NCBI GenBank assembly: GCA_029864225.1
Contig: JAOTTU010000039.1
Span: forward strand, 1 to 14,769
DNA: 14,769 nt
From: Gammaproteobacteria bacterium
GTDB lineage: Bacteria; Pseudomonadota; Gammaproteobacteria; UBA9214
Direction of reading: 5' to 3'
Shown: positions 1 through 6,612 of the stretch, in pieces
Numbering within the stretch: position 1 is the stretch's first letter
Layout: each line of letters opens with the position of its first letter
Made by a program: the position numbers and the translations under genes
Notes under the pieces: model-generated
What the model was told of the DNA's origin: nothing
The model's input: only the letters and a program-made list of their open reading frames with translations
Database searches by the model: none

Positions 1-531
1 GGTGGCATTCTCGTTAACCCGGTTGCCACTGGCGAAACCGTGCATCTGGTTCTCGACGTACTTGGCATGCTGACCGCGCAGGGCCGGATAGTTCGCGGCG
101 GGGTTACCGCTACCGTTCGGGCCATGGCATCCCATGCAGGGTGCGATACCACTTTGAGCGTTGCCGCTGCGGTAGATGCGTTCACCAAATTCGACCAGTT
201 CGGGGTCGGCGGCACCGATGGTCGCCTTCTGGCTGGCGTAATAGGCAGCGAGATCCATACGGTCCTGCTCGGAAAGACTGGCGACCATGCCTTTCATGAT
301 CGAGTTGTCACGTTCACCGTCACCGAAGTAGTACAGTTGCTTGACCAAATAGCCTTCATGCTGGCCGGCCAGCTTGGGCCACTCGGGATTGACACTGTTG
401 CCATCGACGCCGTGGCAGGCAGCACAACTGGCCGATTTGGCCTTTCCGGCTTCCGCATCACCAGCCGCCTGGGCCGTCGTCGCCGCAAAAAATGAAAGCA
501 ATCCTATGGTTAGATAAAGCCAGTTTTTCAT
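1..531 (-). CDS. Cytochrome c4, periplasmic diheme c-type cytochrome (3' end outside window)
   Basis: The reading frame starts at ATG 531 and stays open for 177 residues to the window edge, so the C-terminus is missing. Residues 1-22 form a Sec signal peptide (MKNWLYLTIGLLSFF..., ending AQA). Two heme c sites are visible, CAACH at residues 36-40 and CMGCH at 132-136, in two similar lobes. Both lobes carry the c4-type P-x-L-x-GQH element (PKLAGQH and PALRGQH), and the first adds KQLYYFGDGERDNSIMKGM. Family members are about 200-210 residues, so some 25-30 are lost. Cytochrome c4 is a periplasmic, often membrane-associated electron carrier feeding terminal oxidases. An AGGAG lies about 10 bases before the start. 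The gene diverges from engB, a pairing also found in Pseudomonas, where cc4 and engB lie close together near polA. Confidence 0.93.
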   Translation of the reverse strand, partial: MKNWLYLTIGLLSFFAATTAQAAGDAEAGKAKSASCAACHGVDGNSVNPEWPKLAGQHEGYLVKQLYYFGDGERDNSIMKGMVASLSEQDRMDLAAYYASQKATIGAADPELVEFGERIYRSGNAQSGIAPCMGCHGPNGSGNPAANYPALRGQHAKYVENQMHGFASGNRVNENAT

Positions 532-579
532 AGCAGACCTACTCCTGTCTCCGCTTGCACGCCGGGTACGTGCCCGGTA

Positions 580-585
580 ATTAGA
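580..585 (-). promoter_or_regulatory. Candidate -10 element for the cytochrome c4 gene
   Basis: On the minus strand this hexamer reads TCTAAT, a 5/6 match to TATAAT, about 50 bases before the cytochrome c4 ATG. No convincing -35 hexamer is visible at normal spacing. The predicted leader contains a GC-rich inverted repeat (CCGGG at 562-566, CCCGG at 573-577) that could form a small hairpin upstream of the ribosome-binding site. Confidence 0.3.
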
Positions 586-917
586 CTCTGGATCATGCTG
601 CGGGGCAGGCGCCACACGCATGACGGCAAAATGGGCGTCTTGTATAGCAGCCAGACGACAGAGGGTCAACCACAAGGCATAGTCGACGCGTCATGGCCGC
701 TGCTTGTATCGCGGGTTTTCATTCCGGCCAGAGTCGAGCCCCTATATTGTACGAAGGATTCGTTTTCAGGGGCTGTCTGGCAAAGCTGATTGGGCGATCG
801 TACGAAAAACCATAGCCATTGCTAAGGTTTGAGGGGGATCGTTCAATCGGTAAAGCCAGAGGGATCCTGAAATCGAATCGGTACACACTGTCACCTGCCA
901 GCACACACAAGAAAGCC

Positions 918-946
918 TTTTGAGTGTACGATTACTATAAAATAAT
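918..946 (+). promoter_or_regulatory. Candidate sigma-70 promoter for engB
   Basis: AATAAT at 941-946 (5/6 to TATAAT) lies 17 bases after a poor -35 hexamer TTTTGA (918-923). A TAAAAT at 951-956 is an alternative -10. The sequence is distinctly AT-rich compared with its surroundings. The predicted transcript would have an 80-base leader with a small hairpin at 980-1000. Confidence 0.35.
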
Positions 947-1034
947 TGGTTAAAATGGCGCCTTCGCGCAATTTAGGGGCCATTCTAATGCCCTGAATGG
1001 ACCGTCATCCGGCGTGTGCCACAGCCCATTAAAC

Positions 1035-1640
1035 ATGAAAAATCGCTATCAGCACGTTCGCTTCCTGCTCAGCGCCCCCGATGAGGCACATGCCCCACCG
1101 GATAGCGGCCTCGAGGTCGCATTTGCCGGGCGCTCCAATGCCGGCAAATCCAGTGCCCTGAATGTGATTACTGGCCAGAAGGCCCTGGCCCGGACCAGCA
1201 AGACACCGGGCCGTACCCAGCAAATCAATTTCTTCAGCCTCGATGAGCAGCGGCGACTGGTCGATCTGCCCGGCTACGGCTATGCCAAGGTCGCGCGCAA
1301 CATCAAGAACCAGTGGCAACGACACATCGCCGGCTACCTGGAGACCCGTCGCTGCCTCCAGGGCGTGATCCTGCTAATGGATATCCGTCATCCGCTCAAG
1401 GAGTTCGACCGGCAGCTGCTGGAATGGTGTCACATCGCGGGACTACCCGCACACGTCCTGCTCACCAAGGCCGACAAGCTCAAGCGTGGCCCGGCACAGG
1501 CGGCACTGCTGCAGGTACGCAAGCACCTCGCCGAGCATTATTCCGCTGCTTCTGTGCAACTGTTCTCGGCCCTGACCCGAGTCGGGGCTGACGAGGCACG
1601 CGCGATCCTGGACCTTTGGCTGGCTATCGAACCGGAATAA
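1035..1640 (+). CDS. engB: EngB (YihA/YsxC) ribosome-assembly GTPase
   Basis: A 201-residue TRAFAC-class GTPase required for late assembly of the 50S ribosomal subunit; it acts in the cytoplasm. Numbered from ATG 1035, the G1 loop GRSNAGKS is at 32-39, the switch I segment SKTPGRTQ at 55-62, G3 DLPGYG at 77-82, G4 TKAD at 144-147 and a G5-like FSA at 177-179. RSNAGKSS and DLPGYGYAKV are typical of EngB. An in-frame GTG at 1014 would add seven residues (MCHSPLN). I prefer ATG 1035 because MKNRYQHVRFLLSAP matches the usual N-terminus, but neither start has a clear Shine-Dalgarno sequence. Length is normal for the family. It converges on polA, as in E. coli and Pseudomonas. Confidence 0.95.
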   Translation: MKNRYQHVRFLLSAPDEAHAPPDSGLEVAFAGRSNAGKSSALNVITGQKALARTSKTPGRTQQINFFSLDEQRRLVDLPGYGYAKVARNIKNQWQRHIAGYLETRRCLQGVILLMDIRHPLKEFDRQLLEWCHIAGLPAHVLLTKADKLKRGPAQAALLQVRKHLAEHYSAASVQLFSALTRVGADEARAILDLWLAIEPE

Positions 1641-1749
1641 CGACATTACGATGCAAATAGCAGCAGAAATATAATAAATAAGGTTATTTAGCATCTTTTA
1701 GCAGCAGTTCACGACAAATTGATTCGAAATTCGCCGCCGGTCACGCCAG

Positions 1750-1785
1750 AAAAAAAACCCCGGCAAAGGGGGAGGATGCCGGGGT
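1750..1785 (-). terminator. Intrinsic terminator of the candidate sRNA and/or polA
   Basis: On the minus strand ACCCCGGCA pairs perfectly with TGCCGGGGT (plus coordinates 1777-1785 and 1757-1765), with an 11-base pyrimidine loop. It is followed by a run of eight T (plus-strand A 1750-1757). On the plus strand no T-run follows, so it should act only on leftward transcription. The U-tail would suit Hfq binding. Confidence 0.9.
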
Positions 1786-1865
1786 CTACAAAACACCCGA
1801 TCCCGTGGGACCAGGTAGGAGGAATGCCCGCTCAGGGAGGGAGCGGGTGAACGCCCTAGCGCTCA
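1750..1865 (-). ncRNA. Candidate small RNA downstream of polA, Spot 42/ErsA-like position
   Basis: On the minus strand, just after polA, four hairpins follow in order. H1 is GAGCGC/GCGUUC (1849-1864) with loop UAGG. H2 is a perfect 7-bp stem CCCGCUC/GAGCGGG (1827-1847) with loop CCUCCCU. H3 is GGUCC/GGAUC (1799-1812). The last is a strong intrinsic terminator (1757-1785). A pyrimidine-rich linker with CCUCCU (1817-1822) lies between H2 and H3, and the terminator loop is UCCUCCCCCUU. Three exposed segments therefore carry CCUCC, complementary to Shine-Dalgarno sequences. Known context: E. coli Spot 42 and Pseudomonas ErsA are Hfq-dependent small RNAs encoded between polA and engB. That this is a functional relative is inference; the 5' end is estimated, giving about 115 nt. 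The alternative is a structured polA 3' UTR. Confidence 0.55.
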
Positions 1866-1868
1866 ATG

Positions 1869-1897
1869 TCTGTGACTGCAGGTCGAACAAAAGGTTC
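1869..1897 (-). promoter_or_regulatory. Candidate sigma-E/AlgU-like promoter of the sRNA
   Basis: On the minus strand GAACCT (1897-1892) resembles the extracytoplasmic sigma -35 GAACTT. It is followed after 16 bases by TCACAGA (1875-1869), a loose match to the TCTGA/TCAAA -10. It would start RNA a few bases later, at the first hairpin. ErsA of Pseudomonas is transcribed by the sigma-E homologue AlgU, which makes the match suggestive. A weak sigma-70 alternative uses TTGTTC (1890-1885). Both are by-eye matches. Confidence 0.35.
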
Positions 1898-1949
1898 ACC
1901 GGGACCGGGATCGCATCCGTCAGAAAAACGCACATACAGGCCGCCTGTG

Positions 1950-4670
1950 TCAGTGCGCCTCGTCCCAGTTACTGCCCACCCCGATATCCACCAGCAGCGG
2001 CACCTTCAGCTCAGCCGCGCCTATCATGGCCTCCCTGATGGGGGTACGCGCCTGTTCGACATCCGCCGCGGCGATCTCGAAGACCAGTTCATCATGCACC
2101 TGCATGATCATGGTGATATCCAGCGCGTGCTGCGAGCCGATCCAGTCATGCAAGTGGATCATGGCGCGCTTGATAATGTCCGCGGCCGTCCCCTGCATGG
2201 GCGCATTGATGGCAGTACGCTCCGCTGCGGCCCGCCGTTGCGGGTTGCGCGCATTGATATCGGGCAGGTAGAGCCGGCGCCCAAACACGGTGTCGATATA
2301 GCCGAGGTCCCGTGCCTGTTCACGCGTGGCCTCCATGTAGTCCCTCACCCCGGGGTAGCGTTCGAAGTACAGGTCGATGTATTCCTGGGCCGCGCCGCGC
2401 GCGATCCCCAACTGGCGCGCCAGCCCAAAGGCCGACATGCCATAGATCAGGCCGAAGTTGATCGCCTTCGCGGAACGCCGTTGTTGCCCCGTGACCTGCT
2501 CGGGCGCCACCCCGAATACCTCCGCCGCCGTGGCCCGGTGCACGTCCGCACCGGTGGCGAAGGCCTTTAGCAGGCCGTCGTCCGAAGACAGGTGCGCCAT
2601 GATGCGCAGCTCGATCTGGGAATAGTCCGCGGCCAGCATGCGGTAGCCCGGCCGCGTCACAAAGGCCTGGCGAATGCGTCGGCCCTCCTCGGTGCGCACC
2701 GGGATGTTCTGCAGGTTCGGGTCCGAGGATGACAGGCGACCGGTGGCGGCCACTGCCTGGTGATAGGAGGTATGCACGCGCCCGGTAGCGGCGCACACCT
2801 GTTCCGGCAGGCGGTCGGTGTAGGTCGACTTGAGCTTGCTGAAGGAGCGGTACTCCAGGATCAGGCGCGGCAGCGGGTAATCCAGCGCCAGTTCCTGCAG
2901 GACCGACTCTGCGGTGGACGGCGCCCCCTTGGGTGTCTTGGCCAGCACCGGCAATTGCAGCTTGTCGAACAGGATCTCCTGGATCTGCTTGGGTGAGCCC
3001 AGATTGAATGGCTGACCGGCCTCGCGTTGCGCCTCCTGTTCGATCTCCACAATGCGACCTGCCAGCTCCCGGCTCTGCCGGGCCAGCATGTCGGTGTCGA
3101 TGGCAACACCGGCACGCTCCATGTCGGACAGTACGGTCAGCAGCGGCAGTTCGATCTCGTTGTAGATCTTCTCCAGGCCCGGTTCGGCCACCAACTTCGG
3201 CCAGATGGCCTGATGCAGGCGCAGAGTGATGTCCGCGTCCTCTGCGGCATAGGGGGCGGCTGCCTCCAGCGGCACCTCGTTGAAACCCAGCTGGTTGACG
3301 CCCTTCCCGGCCACCTCCTCGTAGCTGATGGTCTTATGGCCCAGGTACTTCAGCGCCACCGAATCCATGTTGTGGCGCGTCGCCGTGCTGTCGATGACAT
3401 AGGACTCCAGCATGCTATCGAAGCGCATACCTGAAAGAGTAATATCATGATTGGCCAAGACGTTACGATCATATTTAAGGTTATGCCCAATTTTTTTGTA
3501 TTCTGTACTTTCTAATATCGGCCGCAACCGCGCCAGCACCGTGTCACGATCCAGTTGGTCCGGGGCACCGGGGTAGTCATGCGCCAGCGGCACGTAAGCG
3601 GCCTCACCCGCGCTGACGGCAAATGACACCCCGACGATGCGCGCCACCATGTAATCGAGGCTGGTGGTCTCGGTGTCCATGGCGAACTCCCCGGCCGCCT
3701 CCAGCCGCGCCAGCCAGTCCTCGAACCGCGCCTCTGTCAACACGGTTTCGTAATGGCTTTCCGGGACCGCGCCGACATCCGCTCCGGCGTCCGCGGCGGC
3801 AGCTGCCGGTTCCCTGCCGAGCTGGTCCAGCCAGCGGCTGAATTCAAGACGGGTATAGCATTCGCGCAACTGCTTTAGATCCGGCTGCCCGGGCTGCAGA
3901 TCGAGCGGCCCGCTCCCCAGCTCGACGTCACAGCGAATGGTGGCCAACTGGCGCGACAGTGCCAGGGTCTCGAGATGGTCACGCAGGCTTTCACCGACCT
4001 TCCCCTGGATCTCGCCGGCGTGTGCGATCACCCCGTCCAGCGAGCCATAAGTGCTGAGCCATTTGGCCGCCGTCTTGGGCCCGACCTTGGGCACGCCCGG
4101 GATGTTGTCGGAGCTGTCGCCCATCAGGGCCAGCAGATCCACAATGGATTCCGGCGGCACCCCGAACTTGTCCCGTACGCCCTCCGGGTCGAGCACACTG
4201 CGCGACATGGTATTCACCAGGGTGACATGCTTATCCACCAGCTGTGCCATGTCTTTGTCCCCGGTCGATATCACGGTCTCCATTCCCAGTGCACTCGCCT
4301 GCTGAGCCAGGGTGCCGATGACGTCATCGGCCTCGACACCGGGCACCTGCAACAGCGGCAGTCCCAGCGCCTGCACCAGCACGTGCAGGGGCTCGATCTG
4401 CGCGGCCAGCTCATCCGGCATCGGCGGCCGGTTGGCCTTGTACGCGGCAAACAGGTCATCGCGGAAGGTCTTGCCGCGTGCATCGAACACCACGGCCATA
4501 TACTCCGGCTGGTATTCGGCCACCAGGCTGCGCAGCATATTGATGACGCCGTAGACCGCGCCGGTCGGCTCACCGCGCGAATTGGTCAGTGGTGGCAGGG
4601 CATGAAACGCGCGGTAGAGATAGGACGATCCGTCAACCAGCACAAACGGTTTGGTATTTTTATCATTCAT
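1950..4670 (-). CDS. polA: DNA polymerase I with 5' nuclease, 3'-5' exonuclease and polymerase domains
   Basis: A 906-residue family A polymerase that removes RNA primers and fills gaps in replication and repair (E. coli PolI has 928 residues). The 5' nuclease domain (about 1-290) has VDGSSYLYRAF at 12-22, the VFDARGKTFR and EADDVIGT motifs, and GDSSDNIPGVPKVGPKTA of the helix-hairpin region. The proofreading domain (about 310-490) looks active: DTETTSLDY with D332 and E334, HNLKYD with D401, and YAAEDAD. Polymerase motif A DYSQIELR starts at D682, motif B is RRSAKAINFGLIYG (about 730), and motif C QVHDE has D860-E861. ATG 4670 has only a weak AGG about 8 bases upstream. Bases 3429-3519, around exonuclease motif II, are anomalously AT-rich. 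It diverges from the LOG gene across 134 bases. Confidence 0.98.
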   Translation of the reverse strand: MNDKNTKPFVLVDGSSYLYRAFHALPPLTNSRGEPTGAVYGVINMLRSLVAEYQPEYMAVVFDARGKTFRDDLFAAYKANRPPMPDELAAQIEPLHVLVQALGLPLLQVPGVEADDVIGTLAQQASALGMETVISTGDKDMAQLVDKHVTLVNTMSRSVLDPEGVRDKFGVPPESIVDLLALMGDSSDNIPGVPKVGPKTAAKWLSTYGSLDGVIAHAGEIQGKVGESLRDHLETLALSRQLATIRCDVELGSGPLDLQPGQPDLKQLRECYTRLEFSRWLDQLGREPAAAAADAGADVGAVPESHYETVLTEARFEDWLARLEAAGEFAMDTETTSLDYMVARIVGVSFAVSAGEAAYVPLAHDYPGAPDQLDRDTVLARLRPILESTEYKKIGHNLKYDRNVLANHDITLSGMRFDSMLESYVIDSTATRHNMDSVALKYLGHKTISYEEVAGKGVNQLGFNEVPLEAAAPYAAEDADITLRLHQAIWPKLVAEPGLEKIYNEIELPLLTVLSDMERAGVAIDTDMLARQSRELAGRIVEIEQEAQREAGQPFNLGSPKQIQEILFDKLQLPVLAKTPKGAPSTAESVLQELALDYPLPRLILEYRSFSKLKSTYTDRLPEQVCAATGRVHTSYHQAVAATGRLSSSDPNLQNIPVRTEEGRRIRQAFVTRPGYRMLAADYSQIELRIMAHLSSDDGLLKAFATGADVHRATAAEVFGVAPEQVTGQQRRSAKAINFGLIYGMSAFGLARQLGIARGAAQEYIDLYFERYPGVRDYMEATREQARDLGYIDTVFGRRLYLPDINARNPQRRAAAERTAINAPMQGTAADIIKRAMIHLHDWIGSQHALDITMIMQVHDELVFEIAAADVEQARTPIREAMIGAAELKVPLLVDIGVGSNWDEAH

Positions 4671-4804
4671 ATGTAAACCTGGTTGCCGGCCGCCCGCACA
4701 GTGTCCCGGCTACCGATTCAGAACGGGCGAACATGGTATCATCAAAGCCGTTTTAATCTCTTTTTTTATAGATATCACTGCCTTGATCAGGATACCCGCT
4801 CTCG

Positions 4805-5536
4805 ATGACCATGCATAAAGATTCCCGGCTCAAGAACCACGGCACCCTGCCAAAAGACGACTCGCAACTGACCCGTGAGTCCTGGAAGATTTTCCAGATC
4901 ATGGCCGAATTTGTGGAGGGCTTCGAGCGGCTGGCCCAGGTCAAGCCCTCGGTCAGTGTGTTCGGCTCCGCCCGCACCTTGCCCGACCATCCCCATTACA
5001 AGCTGGCCGAAGAAATCTGCCTGGCGCTGTCGAATGCCGGCTTTGCGGTGATCAGCGGCGGCGGACCGGGCATCATGGAGGCCAGCAACAAGGGGGCCTT
5101 TGCCGGAAAATCACCCAGCATCGGTCTGAACATCCAGCTGCCGATGGAACAGTCCGGCAACAAGTACCAGGACATCGGGCTCAATTTCCGCCACTTCTTC
5201 TCACGCAAGGTGATGTTCGTCAAGTATGCCTCGGCCTACGTGGTATTGCCGGGTGGTTTCGGCACCCTGGACGAACTCGCGGAGATCCTCACCCTGGTGC
5301 AGACCAACAAGACGCGACGCATCCCTATCATCCTGGTGGTATCCGGGTTCTGGACCGGCCTGCTCGACTGGTTCAAGCACACCCTGGTCACCGAGGGCAC
5401 CATCTCTGCAGAGGACCTCGACCTGTTCAAGGTACTGGACAAGCCGCAGGAGGTCGTGGATGCTATCTTCGACTACTATGAACATATCAGCTTTGAACCA
5501 TCGCAACAGGAACAGGAAAAGCTGCTTGAACTCTGA
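4805..5536 (+). CDS. LOG family (TIGR00730) nucleoside-monophosphate phosphoribohydrolase
   Basis: A 243-residue Rossmann-fold protein of the LOG family (often misannotated as lysine decarboxylase). Characterised members hydrolyse cytokinin riboside monophosphates or AMP to a free base and ribose 5-phosphate. Diagnostic motifs are present: GGGPGIMEA at 85-93, an RK pair at 134-135 and PGGFGTLDE at 149-157, the last two contributing catalytic and phosphate-binding residues. The first 45 residues form a charged N-terminal extension typical of the longer bacterial form. The start is ATG 4805, with ATG 4811 a close in-frame alternative; only a weak AGGA (4789-4792) lies upstream. The DUF2782 gene follows after 21 bases, suggesting co-transcription. 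The true substrate in this organism cannot be read from sequence. Confidence 0.9.
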   Translation: MTMHKDSRLKNHGTLPKDDSQLTRESWKIFQIMAEFVEGFERLAQVKPSVSVFGSARTLPDHPHYKLAEEICLALSNAGFAVISGGGPGIMEASNKGAFAGKSPSIGLNIQLPMEQSGNKYQDIGLNFRHFFSRKVMFVKYASAYVVLPGGFGTLDELAEILTLVQTNKTRRIPIILVVSGFWTGLLDWFKHTLVTEGTISAEDLDLFKVLDKPQEVVDAIFDYYEHISFEPSQQEQEKLLEL

Positions 5537-5557
5537 ATTGATCGCAGGAATTACACC

Positions 5558-5890
5558 GTGAAAATAATGCTGCTCGCCTTGATGCTATGCATACCACTGG
5601 CGCTCCCCGCGGCGGACCCGGTGCTCGAACCCCTGCCCGATACGAGCGCGCCGCCGACCGGTCTCAGCGAGGCCGATGAACTGGAGCCCGAAGTCACCAT
5701 CATCAAGCGGGATAAAGAAACCATTCACGAATACCGCGTCAACGGTCAGCTCTACATGGTCAAGATCGAACCGCGTAACGGTCCGCCCTACTACCTGATC
5801 GACAAGGACGGTGACGGCTCGCTGGAATCACGCTACAACAAGCTCGAGCCGGCGCTGCTGGTACCGAGTTGGATGATCTTCCGCTGGTAA
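5558..5890 (+). CDS. DUF2782 domain protein, predicted periplasmic
   Basis: A 110-residue protein with a short signal peptide (about residues 1-18, MKIMLLALMLCIPLALPA). A low-complexity Pro/Glu-rich linker precedes the conserved C-terminal block, which holds VTIIKRDKETIHEYRVNGQLYMVKI, PPYYLIDKDGDG and PSWMIFRW. That block is the DUF2782 pattern as I know it from Pseudomonas, where a DUF2782 gene also sits next to polA. Function is unknown; the DKDGDGS stretch looks like a calcium-binding loop, but this is only a resemblance. The GTG at 5558 is preferred over ATG 5567 because AGGAA (5546-5550) sits 7 bases upstream. It lies 21 bases after the LOG stop and is probably translated from the same mRNA. 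Confidence 0.85.
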   Translation: MKIMLLALMLCIPLALPAADPVLEPLPDTSAPPTGLSEADELEPEVTIIKRDKETIHEYRVNGQLYMVKIEPRNGPPYYLIDKDGDGSLESRYNKLEPALLVPSWMIFRW

Positions 5891-6026
5891 TCACCCGGGC
5901 CCGCCCGCAACCTGGCCCGTGCGTCCGTCTTTAGCCATGTCGCGTGCGCTGAATTCGCATCCCCGTCTCATGCACCGCCCGCACCGGGTTAATGGCTGAT
6001 CTGGTTTGCTGCGGGAGGCCGGCAAC

Positions 6027-6581
6027 ATGTATGAAAAACTCCACGCACTCGCCCGAGGCCTGGACAGTCTCGCTGAACTAACCGGGCGCCTCATTGCCTG
6101 GCTGACACTGGGGACGGTGCTGATCACCTTTGCCGTGGTCGTCCTGCGCTATGTCTTCCAGACCGGCTCCATTGCCCTGCAGGAATCCATTTCCTACCTG
6201 CATGCCGCGGTCTTCATGCTGGGTGCCGCCTACACCCTGAAGCACGATGGCCATGTGCGTGTCGATATCTTTTACCGCGCCCTCACGCCGCGCGGCAAGG
6301 CCTGGATTAACCTGCTGGGCACGCTGTTGCTGCTGACGCCGGTCTGCGCATTCATCCTATACAGCAGCTGGGAATACGTTGCCGTGTCCTGGTCCATGCG
6401 TGAAGCCTCCCAGGAGGCCGGCGGGCTGGACGCGGTATTCCTGTTGAAGACAGCCATCCCGCTGATGGCCGCATTGTTGCTGCTGCAGGGGCTTTCCATG
6501 GTACTGCACAGCATCCTGCTGCTGGCCGGCTGGCGACCGGATACTGACAGCGGCACTGCCGGACTGGACCGGGAACTGTGA
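6027..6581 (+). CDS. TRAP transporter small permease subunit (DctQ family)
   Basis: A 184-residue inner-membrane protein with four predicted membrane helices (about 18-42, 55-75, 92-115 and 138-160). The motifs VLRYVFQTGS, LQESISYLHAAVFMLGAAYTLKHDGHVRVDIFY and the final hydrophobic helix are characteristic of DctQ subunits of the FcbT2/mannitol-chloroaromatic subgroup (COG4665). In TRAP systems this subunit pairs with DctM for sodium-driven uptake of carboxylates delivered by a periplasmic binding protein. ATG 6027 is chosen because GGGAGG (6013-6018) lies 8 bases upstream; a TTG at 6006 would add seven residues and would place that site inside the gene. DctM begins 31 bases after the stop. 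Confidence 0.92.
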   Translation: MYEKLHALARGLDSLAELTGRLIAWLTLGTVLITFAVVVLRYVFQTGSIALQESISYLHAAVFMLGAAYTLKHDGHVRVDIFYRALTPRGKAWINLLGTLLLLTPVCAFILYSSWEYVAVSWSMREASQEAGGLDAVFLLKTAIPLMAALLLLQGLSMVLHSILLLAGWRPDTDSGTAGLDREL

Positions 6582-6612
6582 TCATGCGAGCGGGCATCGG
6601 GACACAGACACG

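Larger units (their letters stand above)
532..1013. other. Long intergenic region between cytochrome c4 and engB; no gene recognised
   Basis: About 480 bases without a convincing gene. Two 63-64-codon frames exist (595-789 plus, 719-910 minus), but they lack ribosome-binding sites and any family resemblance. Visible structure: an interrupted inverted repeat, AGCCCCT (737-743) with AGGGGCT (768-774), enclosing ACGAA (751-755) and TTCGT (759-763); and CCATTC (980-985) with GAATGG (995-1000) in the predicted engB leader. The last part, about 918-956, is AT-rich and promoter-like. The rest shows nothing I can interpret. Confidence 0.6.
1641..1949. other. engB-polA convergent intergenic region
   Basis: These 309 bases lie between the two convergent stop codons. 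The engB-proximal part (1641-1745) is AT-rich and contains a near-perfect palindrome (TAAATAA 1675-1681, TTATTTA 1684-1690). The palindrome is flanked by two direct copies of TAGCAGCAG (1658-1666 and 1699-1707). I see no T-tract terminator for engB on the plus strand. The polA-proximal part carries the candidate small RNA gene and terminator listed separately. Confidence 0.6.

Noticed and set aside
595..910. Short frames on both strands in the cytochrome c4-engB gap
   Set aside because: 63-64 codons each, no Shine-Dalgarno sequence, no signal peptide or domain resemblance.
1866..2570. 234-codon plus-strand frame running from the sRNA region into polA
   Set aside because: Antisense to the polymerase domain, no ribosome-binding site, no recognisable domain.
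3975..4676. 233-codon plus-strand frame opposite the 5' nuclease part of polA
   Set aside because: A complementary-strand shadow of a strongly conserved coding region.
5896..5919. GC-rich stem CGGGCC/GGCCCG after the DUF2782 gene as a terminator
   Set aside because: Only 6 bp with a 12-base loop and no T-run; not strong enough to call.
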